This document shows, in pieces, positions 24,444 through 31,628 of a stretch of 64,000 bases of DNA. The stretch lies in the NCBI GenBank assembly GCA_900541175.1, contig UQIT01000002.1, positions 1 through 64,000 of the forward strand, read 5' to 3'. Origin of the DNA: an uncultured Collinsella sp. (GTDB taxonomy: Bacteria; Actinomycetota; Coriobacteriia; Coriobacteriales; Coriobacteriaceae). A program made the position numbers and the translations under genes. Under the pieces are notes generated by a model, which did not search any database, had not been told where the DNA came from, and was given only the letters and a program-made list of their open reading frames with translations. How positions within the stretch are numbered: position 1 is the stretch's first letter; each line of letters starts with the position of its first letter.

Positions 24444-26621
24444 ATGAACCTCCGCTCATCTCTCGCCTGCACCTCGAGCGATATCGCCCGCTGGGGGCTG
24501 CGCTCCGTCCTCAAACGCCAGGGCGGCGTACTCCCCGGCCGCATCGCTATGAAGATCGACCCCGAGCTGCTAAGCGACCTCGCGAGCCTGGTCGACCGCA
24601 GTGTGGTGATCACCGGCACTAATGGCAAGACCACCACCTCCAACCTCATCGCCGACGCCGTTGCTGCCAGCGGTGCTACCGTGGTGTGCAACCGTGCCGG
24701 CAACAATATGGAGCCCGGTGTGGTGGGTGCTCTGCTCGAGGCCCGCAGCGATCTTAAGCGTGTCGACAGCGGCAAGCGCGTAGGCGTCTTTGAGTGCGAC
24801 GAGCTCTACACCGTACGCGTTCTACCCAAGCTCAAGCCGACCCACTTTGTGCTGCTCAACCTGTTCCGCGACCAACTAGACCGCTACGGCGAGATCGACC
24901 ATACCCAGGATGTCATCGCCCGTGCGTTGGAGCTCTCTCCGGCAACAACGCTCATCTACAACGCAGACGATCCGCTGTGTGCCGCGATCGCCGCGCGCGT
25001 TCCCAATGCAAGCATCGCCTTTGGCATCGACGGCGCCACCGGCACCGAGTCCGACCGTATTAGCGACTCGCGCTTTTGCTCGCAGTGCAACGCCCCGTTG
25101 GAGTACGACTATGTGCAGTATGGTCAACTCGGCGCCTACCATTGCCCCTCGTGCGGTTGGGCACGCCCCGCACTGGTCCGTCGCGTGACGAGCGTGGAGC
25201 TCGGCTGCGACGGCTACGGCTTTGACTTGAACTTTGGACCCGATGCTGACGCACCTGCCACGCACATTGCCACGCGCTATAACGGCCTGTATATGGTCTA
25301 CAACGTTGCCGCCGCCTTCTTTGCGGCGTGCGAGCTGGGCGTGGACGCAGCTCACCTGCAGCCCACGCTCGATGCCTACGTCCCCGCCGGCGGACGCATG
25401 GGCCGCTGGGAAATCGCTGGCCGTACCGTCGAGGCCAACCTGGCCAAGAATCCCGTGGGCTTCGACCGCCAGATCCAGTCCATTAAAACGGCAGGCGGCA
25501 GGCTCTGCGCCTTTTTCCTGAACGACAACGATGCCGATGGCCACGATGTCTCGTGGATCTACGACGTCGACTTTGAGCGCATCGCCGATACAACGGGGCT
25601 TGTCGCCTTTGCCGGCGGCACGCGTGCACATGATATGCAGGTACGCCTCAAGTACGCCGGCATCGATGCCGCGATTATCTCGGACGTCGCGCAGGCAATT
25701 GGCGCCGTGGCAGGTGAGGAGGCTGGCGACACTTTCTATGCCGTCGCCAACTACACGGCCTTTCCGCCGCTGGTCAAGGAGCTCGATGGGCTCAAAGACA
25801 CCGATGCGGCTACGGTTGCCGCCCACGCTGCAACGTGCGCCGATGGAAGCGCCGTTCCCGTCGGCGTCGCGAAGGTCGAGCTCTCGCGCCCGCTGCGCAT
25901 CGTCTACCTGTATCCCGATGCCCTCAACCTCTATGGCGACGGCGGCAATGTCATCGCCCTCGAGCGCCGCTGCGCCTGGCGCGGCATCCCCGTTCGCGTG
26001 GACGAAGTCCGCATGGGCGAGTCGCTCGATCTCACCGACGCCGACATCGTCATGATGGGCGGCGGCTCCGATCGCGACCAGCTGGCCGTGGCGCACGAGC
26101 TGCTCGCTCAAAAAGACAAGGTCGCTGCCTATGTTGAGGACGGCGGTACACTGCTTGCCATCTGTGGTAGCTACCAGCTGCTCGGCCGTTCATACTACAT
26201 GGGTGAAGATCGCATCGAGGGCTTGGGCGTCATTGCCGCCGAGACTGTGCGCGGCTCCGACCGTCTGATCGGCAACGTCGCCGTCAAGACCGACCTGGCG
26301 TCTGAGCCCTTTGTGGGATTCGAGAACCACGGCGGCCGCACCCTGCTCGATACAGAGGCCACGCCGCTCGGAACGTCCGTCGTTGCGGGCACCGGCAACA
26401 ACGGCGACGATGGCTTTGAGGGCATCATCTACAAGGGCGTCATCGGCACGTACCTACACGGACCGGCGCTGCCCAAGAACCCCGAGCTTGCCGACTGGCT
26501 CATCGCCCACGCCCTCGAGCGCCGCGGCGATGCACAGGCCACAGCCCTGCTTCCGCTCAAGCCCCTCGACGACACCTACGAGCACGCCGCCCACGACGCC
26601 GCCATGAAGCTCCTCCCCTAG
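24444..26621 (+). CDS. Fused lipid II isoglutaminyl synthase MurT-GatD
   Basis: A 725-residue protein joining two enzymes usually made separately. Residues 1 to about 460 are MurT: Mur-ligase P-loop ITGTNGKTTTSNLI (58-65 core), LFRDQLDRYGEID, a Cys4 zinc ribbon (CSQC ... CPSC), and the C-terminal DUF1727 part with NLAKNPVGFDRQI. Residues 482-725 are GatD: PDALNLYGDGGNV, nucleophile Cys574 in AICGSYQLLG, and His672 in GTYLHGPALPKNP. The complex amidates the D-glutamate of lipid II stem peptides. Both active sites look intact. Fusion would fix the stoichiometry. Confidence 0.92.
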   Translation: MNLRSSLACTSSDIARWGLRSVLKRQGGVLPGRIAMKIDPELLSDLASLVDRSVVITGTNGKTTTSNLIADAVAASGATVVCNRAGNNMEPGVVGALLEARSDLKRVDSGKRVGVFECDELYTVRVLPKLKPTHFVLLNLFRDQLDRYGEIDHTQDVIARALELSPATTLIYNADDPLCAAIAARVPNASIAFGIDGATGTESDRISDSRFCSQCNAPLEYDYVQYGQLGAYHCPSCGWARPALVRRVTSVELGCDGYGFDLNFGPDADAPATHIATRYNGLYMVYNVAAAFFAACELGVDAAHLQPTLDAYVPAGGRMGRWEIAGRTVEANLAKNPVGFDRQIQSIKTAGGRLCAFFLNDNDADGHDVSWIYDVDFERIADTTGLVAFAGGTRAHDMQVRLKYAGIDAAIISDVAQAIGAVAGEEAGDTFYAVANYTAFPPLVKELDGLKDTDAATVAAHAATCADGSAVPVGVAKVELSRPLRIVYLYPDALNLYGDGGNVIALERRCAWRGIPVRVDEVRMGESLDLTDADIVMMGGGSDRDQLAVAHELLAQKDKVAAYVEDGGTLLAICGSYQLLGRSYYMGEDRIEGLGVIAAETVRGSDRLIGNVAVKTDLASEPFVGFENHGGRTLLDTEATPLGTSVVAGTGNNGDDGFEGIIYKGVIGTYLHGPALPKNPELADWLIAHALERRGDAQATALLPLKPLDDTYEHAAHDAAMKLLP

Positions 26622-26626
26622 CACCT

Positions 26627-26667
26627 AACCACCACAAAGGGGACAGGCACCTTTGTGGTGGTTTTGC
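26627..26667 (+). terminator. Terminator / repeat-family hairpin after MurT-GatD
   Basis: Perfect 14-bp stem AACCACCACAAAGG / CCTTTGTGGTGGTT followed by TTTGCCCC. The same arms recur at 60032-60067, and one arm alone occurs at 26848-26861, so this is a repeated sequence also placed to act as a terminator. Confidence 0.7.
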
Positions 26668-26683
26668 CCCGTCCCAGCGGTTT

Positions 26684-26740
26684 GTCTCGATCTGTAACAT
26701 CTAGACCGTTAAAAGTCGTCTTACTGTTACAGAATGAGAT
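26684..26740. repeat. 57-bp palindromic repeat, copy 1
   Basis: Arms GTCTCGATCTGTAACA and TGTTACAGAATGAGAT enclose a 25-base spacer. Copy 2, with the same length and arms, begins exactly 80 bases later. Confidence 0.7.
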
Positions 26741-26763
26741 GTTCGTCCCGACGTCTGCCGTCT

Positions 26764-26820
26764 GTCTCGATCTGTAACACATAGAGCCGATTTGCCCGCC
26801 CAGATGTTACAGATTGAGAT
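26764..26820. repeat. 57-bp palindromic repeat, copy 2
   Basis: Same arms as copy 1 (GTCTCGATCTGTAACA ... TGTTACAGATTGAGAT) with a different spacer. Two dyads at 80-base spacing upstream of tRNA-Glu could be REP-like repeats or paired operators. Confidence 0.7.
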
Positions 26821-26919
26821 ATTTGAAAATCGGAATAGAAGCCTACTCCTTTGTGGTGGTTTTCCAGTTTGCCAACGATATACGCGCCGGCAAAAAAGTC
26901 TGCTATACTCTTTCCCGCT

Positions 26920-26996
26920 GTCCCCATCGTCTAGCGGCCAAGGACGCCACCCTTTCAAGGTGGATATCGCGGGTTCGAATCCCGCTGGGGGCACCA
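26920..26996 (+). tRNA. tRNA-Glu (anticodon UUC)
   Basis: A 77-base cloverleaf including encoded CCA. The anticodon arm CCACC-CTTTCAA-GGTGG gives anticodon TTC, the D-arm reads CGTCTAGCGGCCAAGGACG, and the T-arm CGCGGGTTCGAATCCCGC is intact. The acceptor stem has a T2-G71 wobble. A TATACT -10-like sequence lies at 26904-26909, and a terminator follows at 27009. Confidence 0.95.
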
Positions 26997-27008
26997 CAGA
27001 ATCTGAGA

Positions 27009-27040
27009 AGCCCGCTACCAATTCGGTAGCGGGCTTTTTG
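27009..27040 (+). terminator. tRNA-Glu terminator
   Basis: Perfect 11-bp stem AGCCCGCTACC / GGTAGCGGGCT with 5-nt loop and TTTTT. Confidence 0.92.
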
Positions 27041-27050
27041 CTACCCATGC

Positions 27051-27086
27051 GCCGGGATTCGAACCCGACAGGGTGCGAATCCCGGC
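27051..27086. repeat. tRNA T-arm-like inverted repeat
   Basis: GCCGGGATTCG and CGAATCCCGGC form a perfect 11-bp dyad. Each arm resembles a tRNA T-arm (GGTTCGAATCC-type), but there is no complete tRNA. It may be a remnant left by integration or rearrangement near tRNA-Glu. Confidence 0.5.
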
Positions 27087-27101
27087 ATCATCGCAAGGCC
27101 T

Positions 27102-27320
27102 GTGGGCAAAAAATAGCAAATATGAGTACTGTTACCATTTTAGTAACAGCAATTTCATGCCTTCAGAAGACGATTTAGACGTCAGGCGTCCTACGGCGGA
27201 AGAATTGCAGACGTTTATCAGCTAAGTACTTGGACATATGTTGCGTAATACTGCATATTTTGTAAAAAGATAATGCTACGGGACTTGTGACAGTACTCAT
27301 ATTTGACGTTTTTTGCCCAC
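27102..27320. repeat. 219-bp element with 34-bp imperfect terminal inverted repeats
   Basis: The left end (27102-27135) and right end (27287-27320) are inverted copies sharing GTGGGCAAAAAA and CAAATATGAGTACTGT, differing at a few internal bases. Inside the left end, CTGTTAC-cattttA-GTAACAG forms a second dyad. There is no coding frame. The structure fits a MITE-like non-autonomous element, or a pair of inverted regulator sites. Confidence 0.6.
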
Positions 27321-27380
27321 GACCCCTTATTACGTGGGCGAATCAGTTGCAAAACGGACTCCAAAGCGTCCTTCGCAAAC

Positions 27381-27412
27381 AAAAACCGGGGCCCGCATGA
27401 TGCGGACCCCGG
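27381..27412 (-). terminator. glnA (type III) terminator
   Basis: Stem CCGGGG(T)CCGCAT / ATGCGG(G)CCCCGG, followed by TTTTTGTTTG on the minus strand. It lies 32 bases after the glutamine synthetase stop. Confidence 0.88.
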
Positions 27413-27443
27413 CTCAATACCGTGACGATATGTCAGTTACGCT

Positions 27444-29531
27444 CTACACGTAGAACAGGATGTCGTCGTAAGTCGGGACCGGCCAGTAGTCGGCGGCCAC
27501 GATCTCCTCCATGGCATCCACGGCGGCGCGCAGCGTATCCATAGCGGGAACGACCTCGTGTGCGTACACATTGGCCTGCTCCTGGCCATCGAGGGCCTCG
27601 GCCTTCTGATGCACGGCGTCGAGCGCCTTGATGGAGTCGTTGATGGCGGTGATGCCGTTGCAGAGCTTGTTGAGCGTGTTCTGCTCGCACTGCATGGCGG
27701 CCTCAGCACCGGCGGCACGAATAGTCTCAAGGCCCTTCGCGACCTTGGTGGCGTAGGCGGTAATGACCGGGCGATAGGTACGACGCGCCTCGCGAACCAT
27801 CGTGGTAGCCTCGATGTTCATGAGCTTGTTGTACTTCTCGAGCTTGCAGTCGTAACGGCACTGGGCCTCGGCCTTGGTCAGGACACCCGTCTCCTCAAAG
27901 AGCGCAATGGCCTTATCGGAAACAAAGGCGGGCAGGGCGTCGGCCGTGGTCTTGTTGTTGGCAAGGCCGCGCTTCTCGGCCTCGACGGGCCACTCGTCGG
28001 AGTAACCGTCGCCGGAGAACAGGATGCGCTGGTGATCGGTCAGCACCTTCTTGCAGTACTCGAGCGCGGCGTCCTGGAACTTATCCTCGGGCGTACCCTC
28101 GAGTGCGTCGGCGAAGGACTTGAGCGACTTGGCCACGGCGGCATCGAGCACCAGGTTGGAGTCGGAGACGTTCTGCTCGGAGCCGCAGGCACGGAACTCG
28201 AACTTGTTGCCGGTAAAGGCGAACGGGGAGGTGCGGTTGCGGTCGGTGTTGTCCTGCATCAACTTGGGCAGGGTATCGGCGCCCAGGTCGAGCACGCCGC
28301 GCGTGGCATGGACGGAAGCCTTGCCATCGATGATCTTCTCGACGACCTCGGTAAGCTGGTCGCCCAGGAAGATGGACATAATCGCCGGAGGAGCCTCGTT
28401 GGCGCCCAGACGATGGTCGTTGCCGGCCGAGGCAACGGAGGCACGCAGGAGCTCCTGATAGTTATCGACGGCCTCGATCACCGCGGTGAGGAAGACGATG
28501 AACTGTAGGTTGTCGAGCGGAGTGTCGCCCGGGTCGAGCAGGTTCTCGGACTCGGTGCCAAGCGACCAGTTGTTGTGCTTGCCCGAACCGTTGATGCCCT
28601 CGAAGGGCTTCTCGTGCAGCAGGCAGACCAAGTCGTGGCGGGAGGCGATGAGCTTCATCTTCTCCATCATGACCAGATTCTGGTCGATGGCCTCGTTGAC
28701 CTCGCCATAGACGGGGGCGAGCTCATGCTGGCAGGGAGCAACCTCGTTGTGCTTGGTCTTGGCGGGAATGCCAAGCGCCCACAGTTCATCGTCCAGGTCC
28801 TTCATATAGGCCGAGACGGTGGGGCGGATAGCGCCAAAGTAGTGCTCCTCGAGCTCCTGGCCCTTGCAGGGAGCAGCACCAAAGAGGGTGCGGCCGGTGA
28901 TGACCAGGTCCCTGCGCTTGCGGTAAGCGTCCTTCTTGATCAGGAAGTACTCCTGCTCATCGCCCACGGAAGGAACGACCTTCTTGGGGGTCTTACCAAA
29001 CAGCGCCAAAACGCGCTTGGACTCACGCGAGAGCGCCGTCATGGAGCGCAGCAGCGGGGTCTTCTTGTCCAGGGCCTCGCCCGTGTAGGAGCAGAAAGCC
29101 GTGGGGATGCACAGGACATCGTCCTTGATAAAAGCGGGGCTGGTGGGATCCCAGGCGGTGTAGCCACGGGCCTCGAAGGTGGCACGCAGGCCGCCGTTGG
29201 GGAAGCTGGAGGCATCGGGCTCGCCCTGGATGAGGTTCTTGCCCGTAAACTTGGTAATGGCGGTGCCGTCGTGGTTGGGCTCGAGGAAGCTGTCGTGCTT
29301 CTCGGAAGTAATGCCCGAAAGCGGCTGGAACCAGTGCGCGTAGTGCGTCGCGCCCTTGGAGATGGCCCAGACCTTCATGGCGTGGGCAACGGCGTTGGCC
29401 ACATCCAGGTCGAGCGGCTCACCGTCCTCGAGGGTCGCAGCAAGGCGCTTCCAAATGTCCTTGGGGAGGTAGTCCTTCATGACTTCCTCAGAGAACACCA
29501 TGGTCCCGAAGCGGTCAGTAAGATCGGCCAT
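27444..29531 (-). CDS. glnN: Glutamine synthetase type III (GlnN)
   Basis: A 695-residue protein, much longer than GSI (about 450) and typical of GSIII. It converts glutamate, ammonia and ATP to glutamine. It has FQPLSGITSEKHDSF, VGDEQEYFLIKKD, HNEVAPCQHELAPVYGEVN, HEKPFEGINGSGKHNNWS (ammonia/glutamate and nucleotide sites) and NRTSPFAFTGNKFEFRACG. A long helical C-terminal part is characteristic. ATG 29531 follows AAGGGAG; the frame extends to 29594 without a ribosome site. It is transcribed alone. An 86-bp dyad lies 200 bases upstream. Confidence 0.93.
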   Translation of the reverse strand: MADLTDRFGTMVFSEEVMKDYLPKDIWKRLAATLEDGEPLDLDVANAVAHAMKVWAISKGATHYAHWFQPLSGITSEKHDSFLEPNHDGTAITKFTGKNLIQGEPDASSFPNGGLRATFEARGYTAWDPTSPAFIKDDVLCIPTAFCSYTGEALDKKTPLLRSMTALSRESKRVLALFGKTPKKVVPSVGDEQEYFLIKKDAYRKRRDLVITGRTLFGAAPCKGQELEEHYFGAIRPTVSAYMKDLDDELWALGIPAKTKHNEVAPCQHELAPVYGEVNEAIDQNLVMMEKMKLIASRHDLVCLLHEKPFEGINGSGKHNNWSLGTESENLLDPGDTPLDNLQFIVFLTAVIEAVDNYQELLRASVASAGNDHRLGANEAPPAIMSIFLGDQLTEVVEKIIDGKASVHATRGVLDLGADTLPKLMQDNTDRNRTSPFAFTGNKFEFRACGSEQNVSDSNLVLDAAVAKSLKSFADALEGTPEDKFQDAALEYCKKVLTDHQRILFSGDGYSDEWPVEAEKRGLANNKTTADALPAFVSDKAIALFEETGVLTKAEAQCRYDCKLEKYNKLMNIEATTMVREARRTYRPVITAYATKVAKGLETIRAAGAEAAMQCEQNTLNKLCNGITAINDSIKALDAVHQKAEALDGQEQANVYAHEVVPAMDTLRAAVDAMEEIVAADYWPVPTYDDILFYV

Positions 29532-29737
29532 ACGGAACTCCCTTCGTATCGGCACCGCGTGAGAAGCGGTGTTGATTACTAACGAACGAGTCATAGATTA
29601 GGCTCGTCGTGTTTCCGCGACATTACCGTTATGTTGCTGTCACGAAACCAATCAATGAGGTTACCCTATCGAGGCGGCGTTGCCACCCTCAACAGCCAAT
29701 CAACTGTATAAATTGCAGACCTCTCCCCATAGTTTAA

Positions 29738-29823
29738 GGGTAGTCAATTTGGGGCGGGGCTTTCTTAACTGGTATTTCGCATCAAATACCATTCAATATA
29801 GCCCCATCTTAGATTGACTACCC
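29738..29823. promoter_or_regulatory. 86-bp imperfect palindrome between glnN and metF
   Basis: The ends GGGTAGTCAAT / ATTGACTACCC are perfect, a middle block (GGGGCT / AGCCCC) pairs, and the centre is GGTATTT-cgcatc-AAATACC. Roughly 43 bases on each side match with several mismatches. It sits in the divergent gap and could be a mobile repeat or a multi-part operator. The rest of 29532-29958 holds no gene that I can support. Confidence 0.55.
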
Positions 29824-29958
29824 TGTTATAGGAAATGCCGATAGCGAAGCATTTTCGATTGGTATCCCCAAATAGCGAGAGAAACTCCACCTTAGCGCAG
29901 TGGTGCTGTAGAATCCTTGCAACAAAACATCGCACCCAGGCATCTAAAGGAGCACGAT

Positions 29959-30831
29959 ATGCGCGTCGACGAGGTTTTTAAGCAGGCAGCATCCCAGGGC
30001 ACCGCACCCGTTTCGTTTGAGATGTTCCCGCCCAAGGGCGAGCTAACCCTCGACACGGCTCGCGAAGTGGCAGGCAATCTGTGCAAGCTTTCACCGAGCT
30101 TTGTCTCGGTCACCTGCTCGGCCGGCGGCTCGGGTAACGGTGCCACCACCGCCCCCATCGCGCATATGATTACGAGCGAATTCGATACACCCTCAGTGGC
30201 GCATCTCACCTGCGTGGGCCGCACCCACGCCGACATCGCCGCCAAGATTGACGAGTATCGCACCGCCGGCGTTGAAAACATCCTGGCCCTGCGTGGTGAT
30301 CTTCCCGCTGGCGCGACTGAGGACGACAAGCTCGCCTCGGACTACGCCTACGCCCGCGACCTCATCCCCGAGCTCGTTGACGCCGGCTTTTGTGTGGGCG
30401 CCGCAGCCTACCCCGAGGGCCACATTGCCTGCGAGGACCTCAACGTCTCGGTCGAGCACCTCAAGCAAAAGCAAGATGCCGGCGCAAGCTTCTTTGTGAC
30501 ACAGCTCTTCTTTGATAACGAGTGCTTCTATCGCTTCCGCGAGCTTGCCGACAAGGCCGGCATCACCGTGCCCATTACCGCGGGCATCATGCCGTTTATG
30601 GGCAAGTCGCAGATCAGCCGCATGGTCTTTATGTGCGGCGCGTCGCTGCCCTCCCCCGTCATCAAGATCCTCGCCAAGTACGAGAACGACCCCGAGAGCC
30701 TGCAGGCAGCCGGTGTAGATTATGCTGCTCGTCAGCTTTGCGACCTTAAGGAGCACGGTGCCGACGGTCTGCACCTGTACACTATGAACCGTCCTGCAAT
30801 CGCCGCGACCATTATGGAGCGCCTGGGGTAA
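29959..30831 (+). CDS. metF: 5,10-Methylenetetrahydrofolate reductase
   Basis: A 290-residue MetF-type flavoprotein that makes 5-methyl-THF for methionine synthesis. PVSFEMFPPKGELTL carries the catalytic Glu; VSVTCSAGGSG, HLTCVGRT, NILALRGDLPAG (FAD/folate Asp) and FFVTQLFFDNECFYRF follow. ATG 29959 follows AAGGAG. Its stop overlaps the start of the MetH activation-domain gene (TAATG), so the three methionine genes are coupled. Confidence 0.95.
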   Translation: MRVDEVFKQAASQGTAPVSFEMFPPKGELTLDTAREVAGNLCKLSPSFVSVTCSAGGSGNGATTAPIAHMITSEFDTPSVAHLTCVGRTHADIAAKIDEYRTAGVENILALRGDLPAGATEDDKLASDYAYARDLIPELVDAGFCVGAAAYPEGHIACEDLNVSVEHLKQKQDAGASFFVTQLFFDNECFYRFRELADKAGITVPITAGIMPFMGKSQISRMVFMCGASLPSPVIKILAKYENDPESLQAAGVDYAARQLCDLKEHGADGLHLYTMNRPAIAATIMERLG

Positions 30832-31619
30832 TGGAAAAACCGCACGTCGATACAACCGTTGTTGAAGTGCCGGCCGACCTTGCGTCGCCGGCGCTTTACC
30901 GTATCGACGCCGCCCACCGCCCTCGTGTCGACCGTGCCGAGATGCTGCGGTATCTGGGCTACGGCGGCCAGCAGATTGAGCCCGAGCTGTCACGACGAAT
31001 TGAGCTTGTGGTCGAGCGCCTAGAGCTGGATATCGAGCCCCGCGGCGTGCGACGCGTGTTTGCCGTCGATGCCACGGGCGTTGACGAGCAGGGCGAACCC
31101 TGCATCCGCTTGGTTGGCACCAATGTTGAGCTGCGGGGTCGTGATATCTATCGCCACCTTAAGGACGCCCGCTTGGCGGCGCTCATGGCATGTACCCTCG
31201 GGATGTCTGCCGAACGCCGTCTGCGAACCACCGGAACCCAGCAACCCCTGGAAGGCGCCGTGCTCGACGCCGCATGCTCTGCCTATGTAGAAGCCGCCGT
31301 CGAGCAGATGGACCAGCAGGTCAAGGCTGCGGCCGCTGCACACGGGCTCGCCGGCAACTGGCGCTTCAGTCCCGGCTATGGCGACTGCCCGCTCTCTGCC
31401 CAGCGCTCGATCGTGGATGCACTCAATGCCACGCGCCTCATTGGACTTACCGTCACCCCCACCAGCCTGCTCATGCCCACCAAGAGCGTGACCGCTGTGA
31501 TTGGTCTGTTCGACGGCGAAGTCCACGACGCCCAGAGCCGCCCCACCTGCAATATCTGCCGCATGCGCGAGCACTGCCGCTTCCGCGCCGCCCACACCAC
31601 CTGCTATTCCAGCCATTAG
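30831..31619 (+). CDS. Stand-alone MetH activation-domain-like protein
   Basis: A 262-residue protein like the C-terminal AdoMet-binding reactivation domain of cobalamin-dependent methionine synthase. NWRFSPGYGDCPLSAQ matches the RxxPGYxxCPxH/S AdoMet-binding signature. The C-terminal Cys cluster (CNICRMREHCRF) is typical of the short form. It lies between metF and a metH lacking this domain, with a one-base overlap with metF. It probably supplies reductive methylation of oxidised cob(II)alamin in trans. Confidence 0.88.
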   Translation: MEKPHVDTTVVEVPADLASPALYRIDAAHRPRVDRAEMLRYLGYGGQQIEPELSRRIELVVERLELDIEPRGVRRVFAVDATGVDEQGEPCIRLVGTNVELRGRDIYRHLKDARLAALMACTLGMSAERRLRTTGTQQPLEGAVLDAACSAYVEAAVEQMDQQVKAAAAAHGLAGNWRFSPGYGDCPLSAQRSIVDALNATRLIGLTVTPTSLLMPTKSVTAVIGLFDGEVHDAQSRPTCNICRMREHCRFRAAHTTCYSSH

Positions 31620-31628
31620 GAGCCATCG

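Noticed and set aside
27051..27086. Second tRNA gene
   Set aside because: Only T-arm-like arms are present; acceptor, D and anticodon arms are missing.
29824..29958. Cobalamin or SAM riboswitch before metF
   Set aside because: No B12-box or S-box core; the gap is too short and lacks the needed stems.
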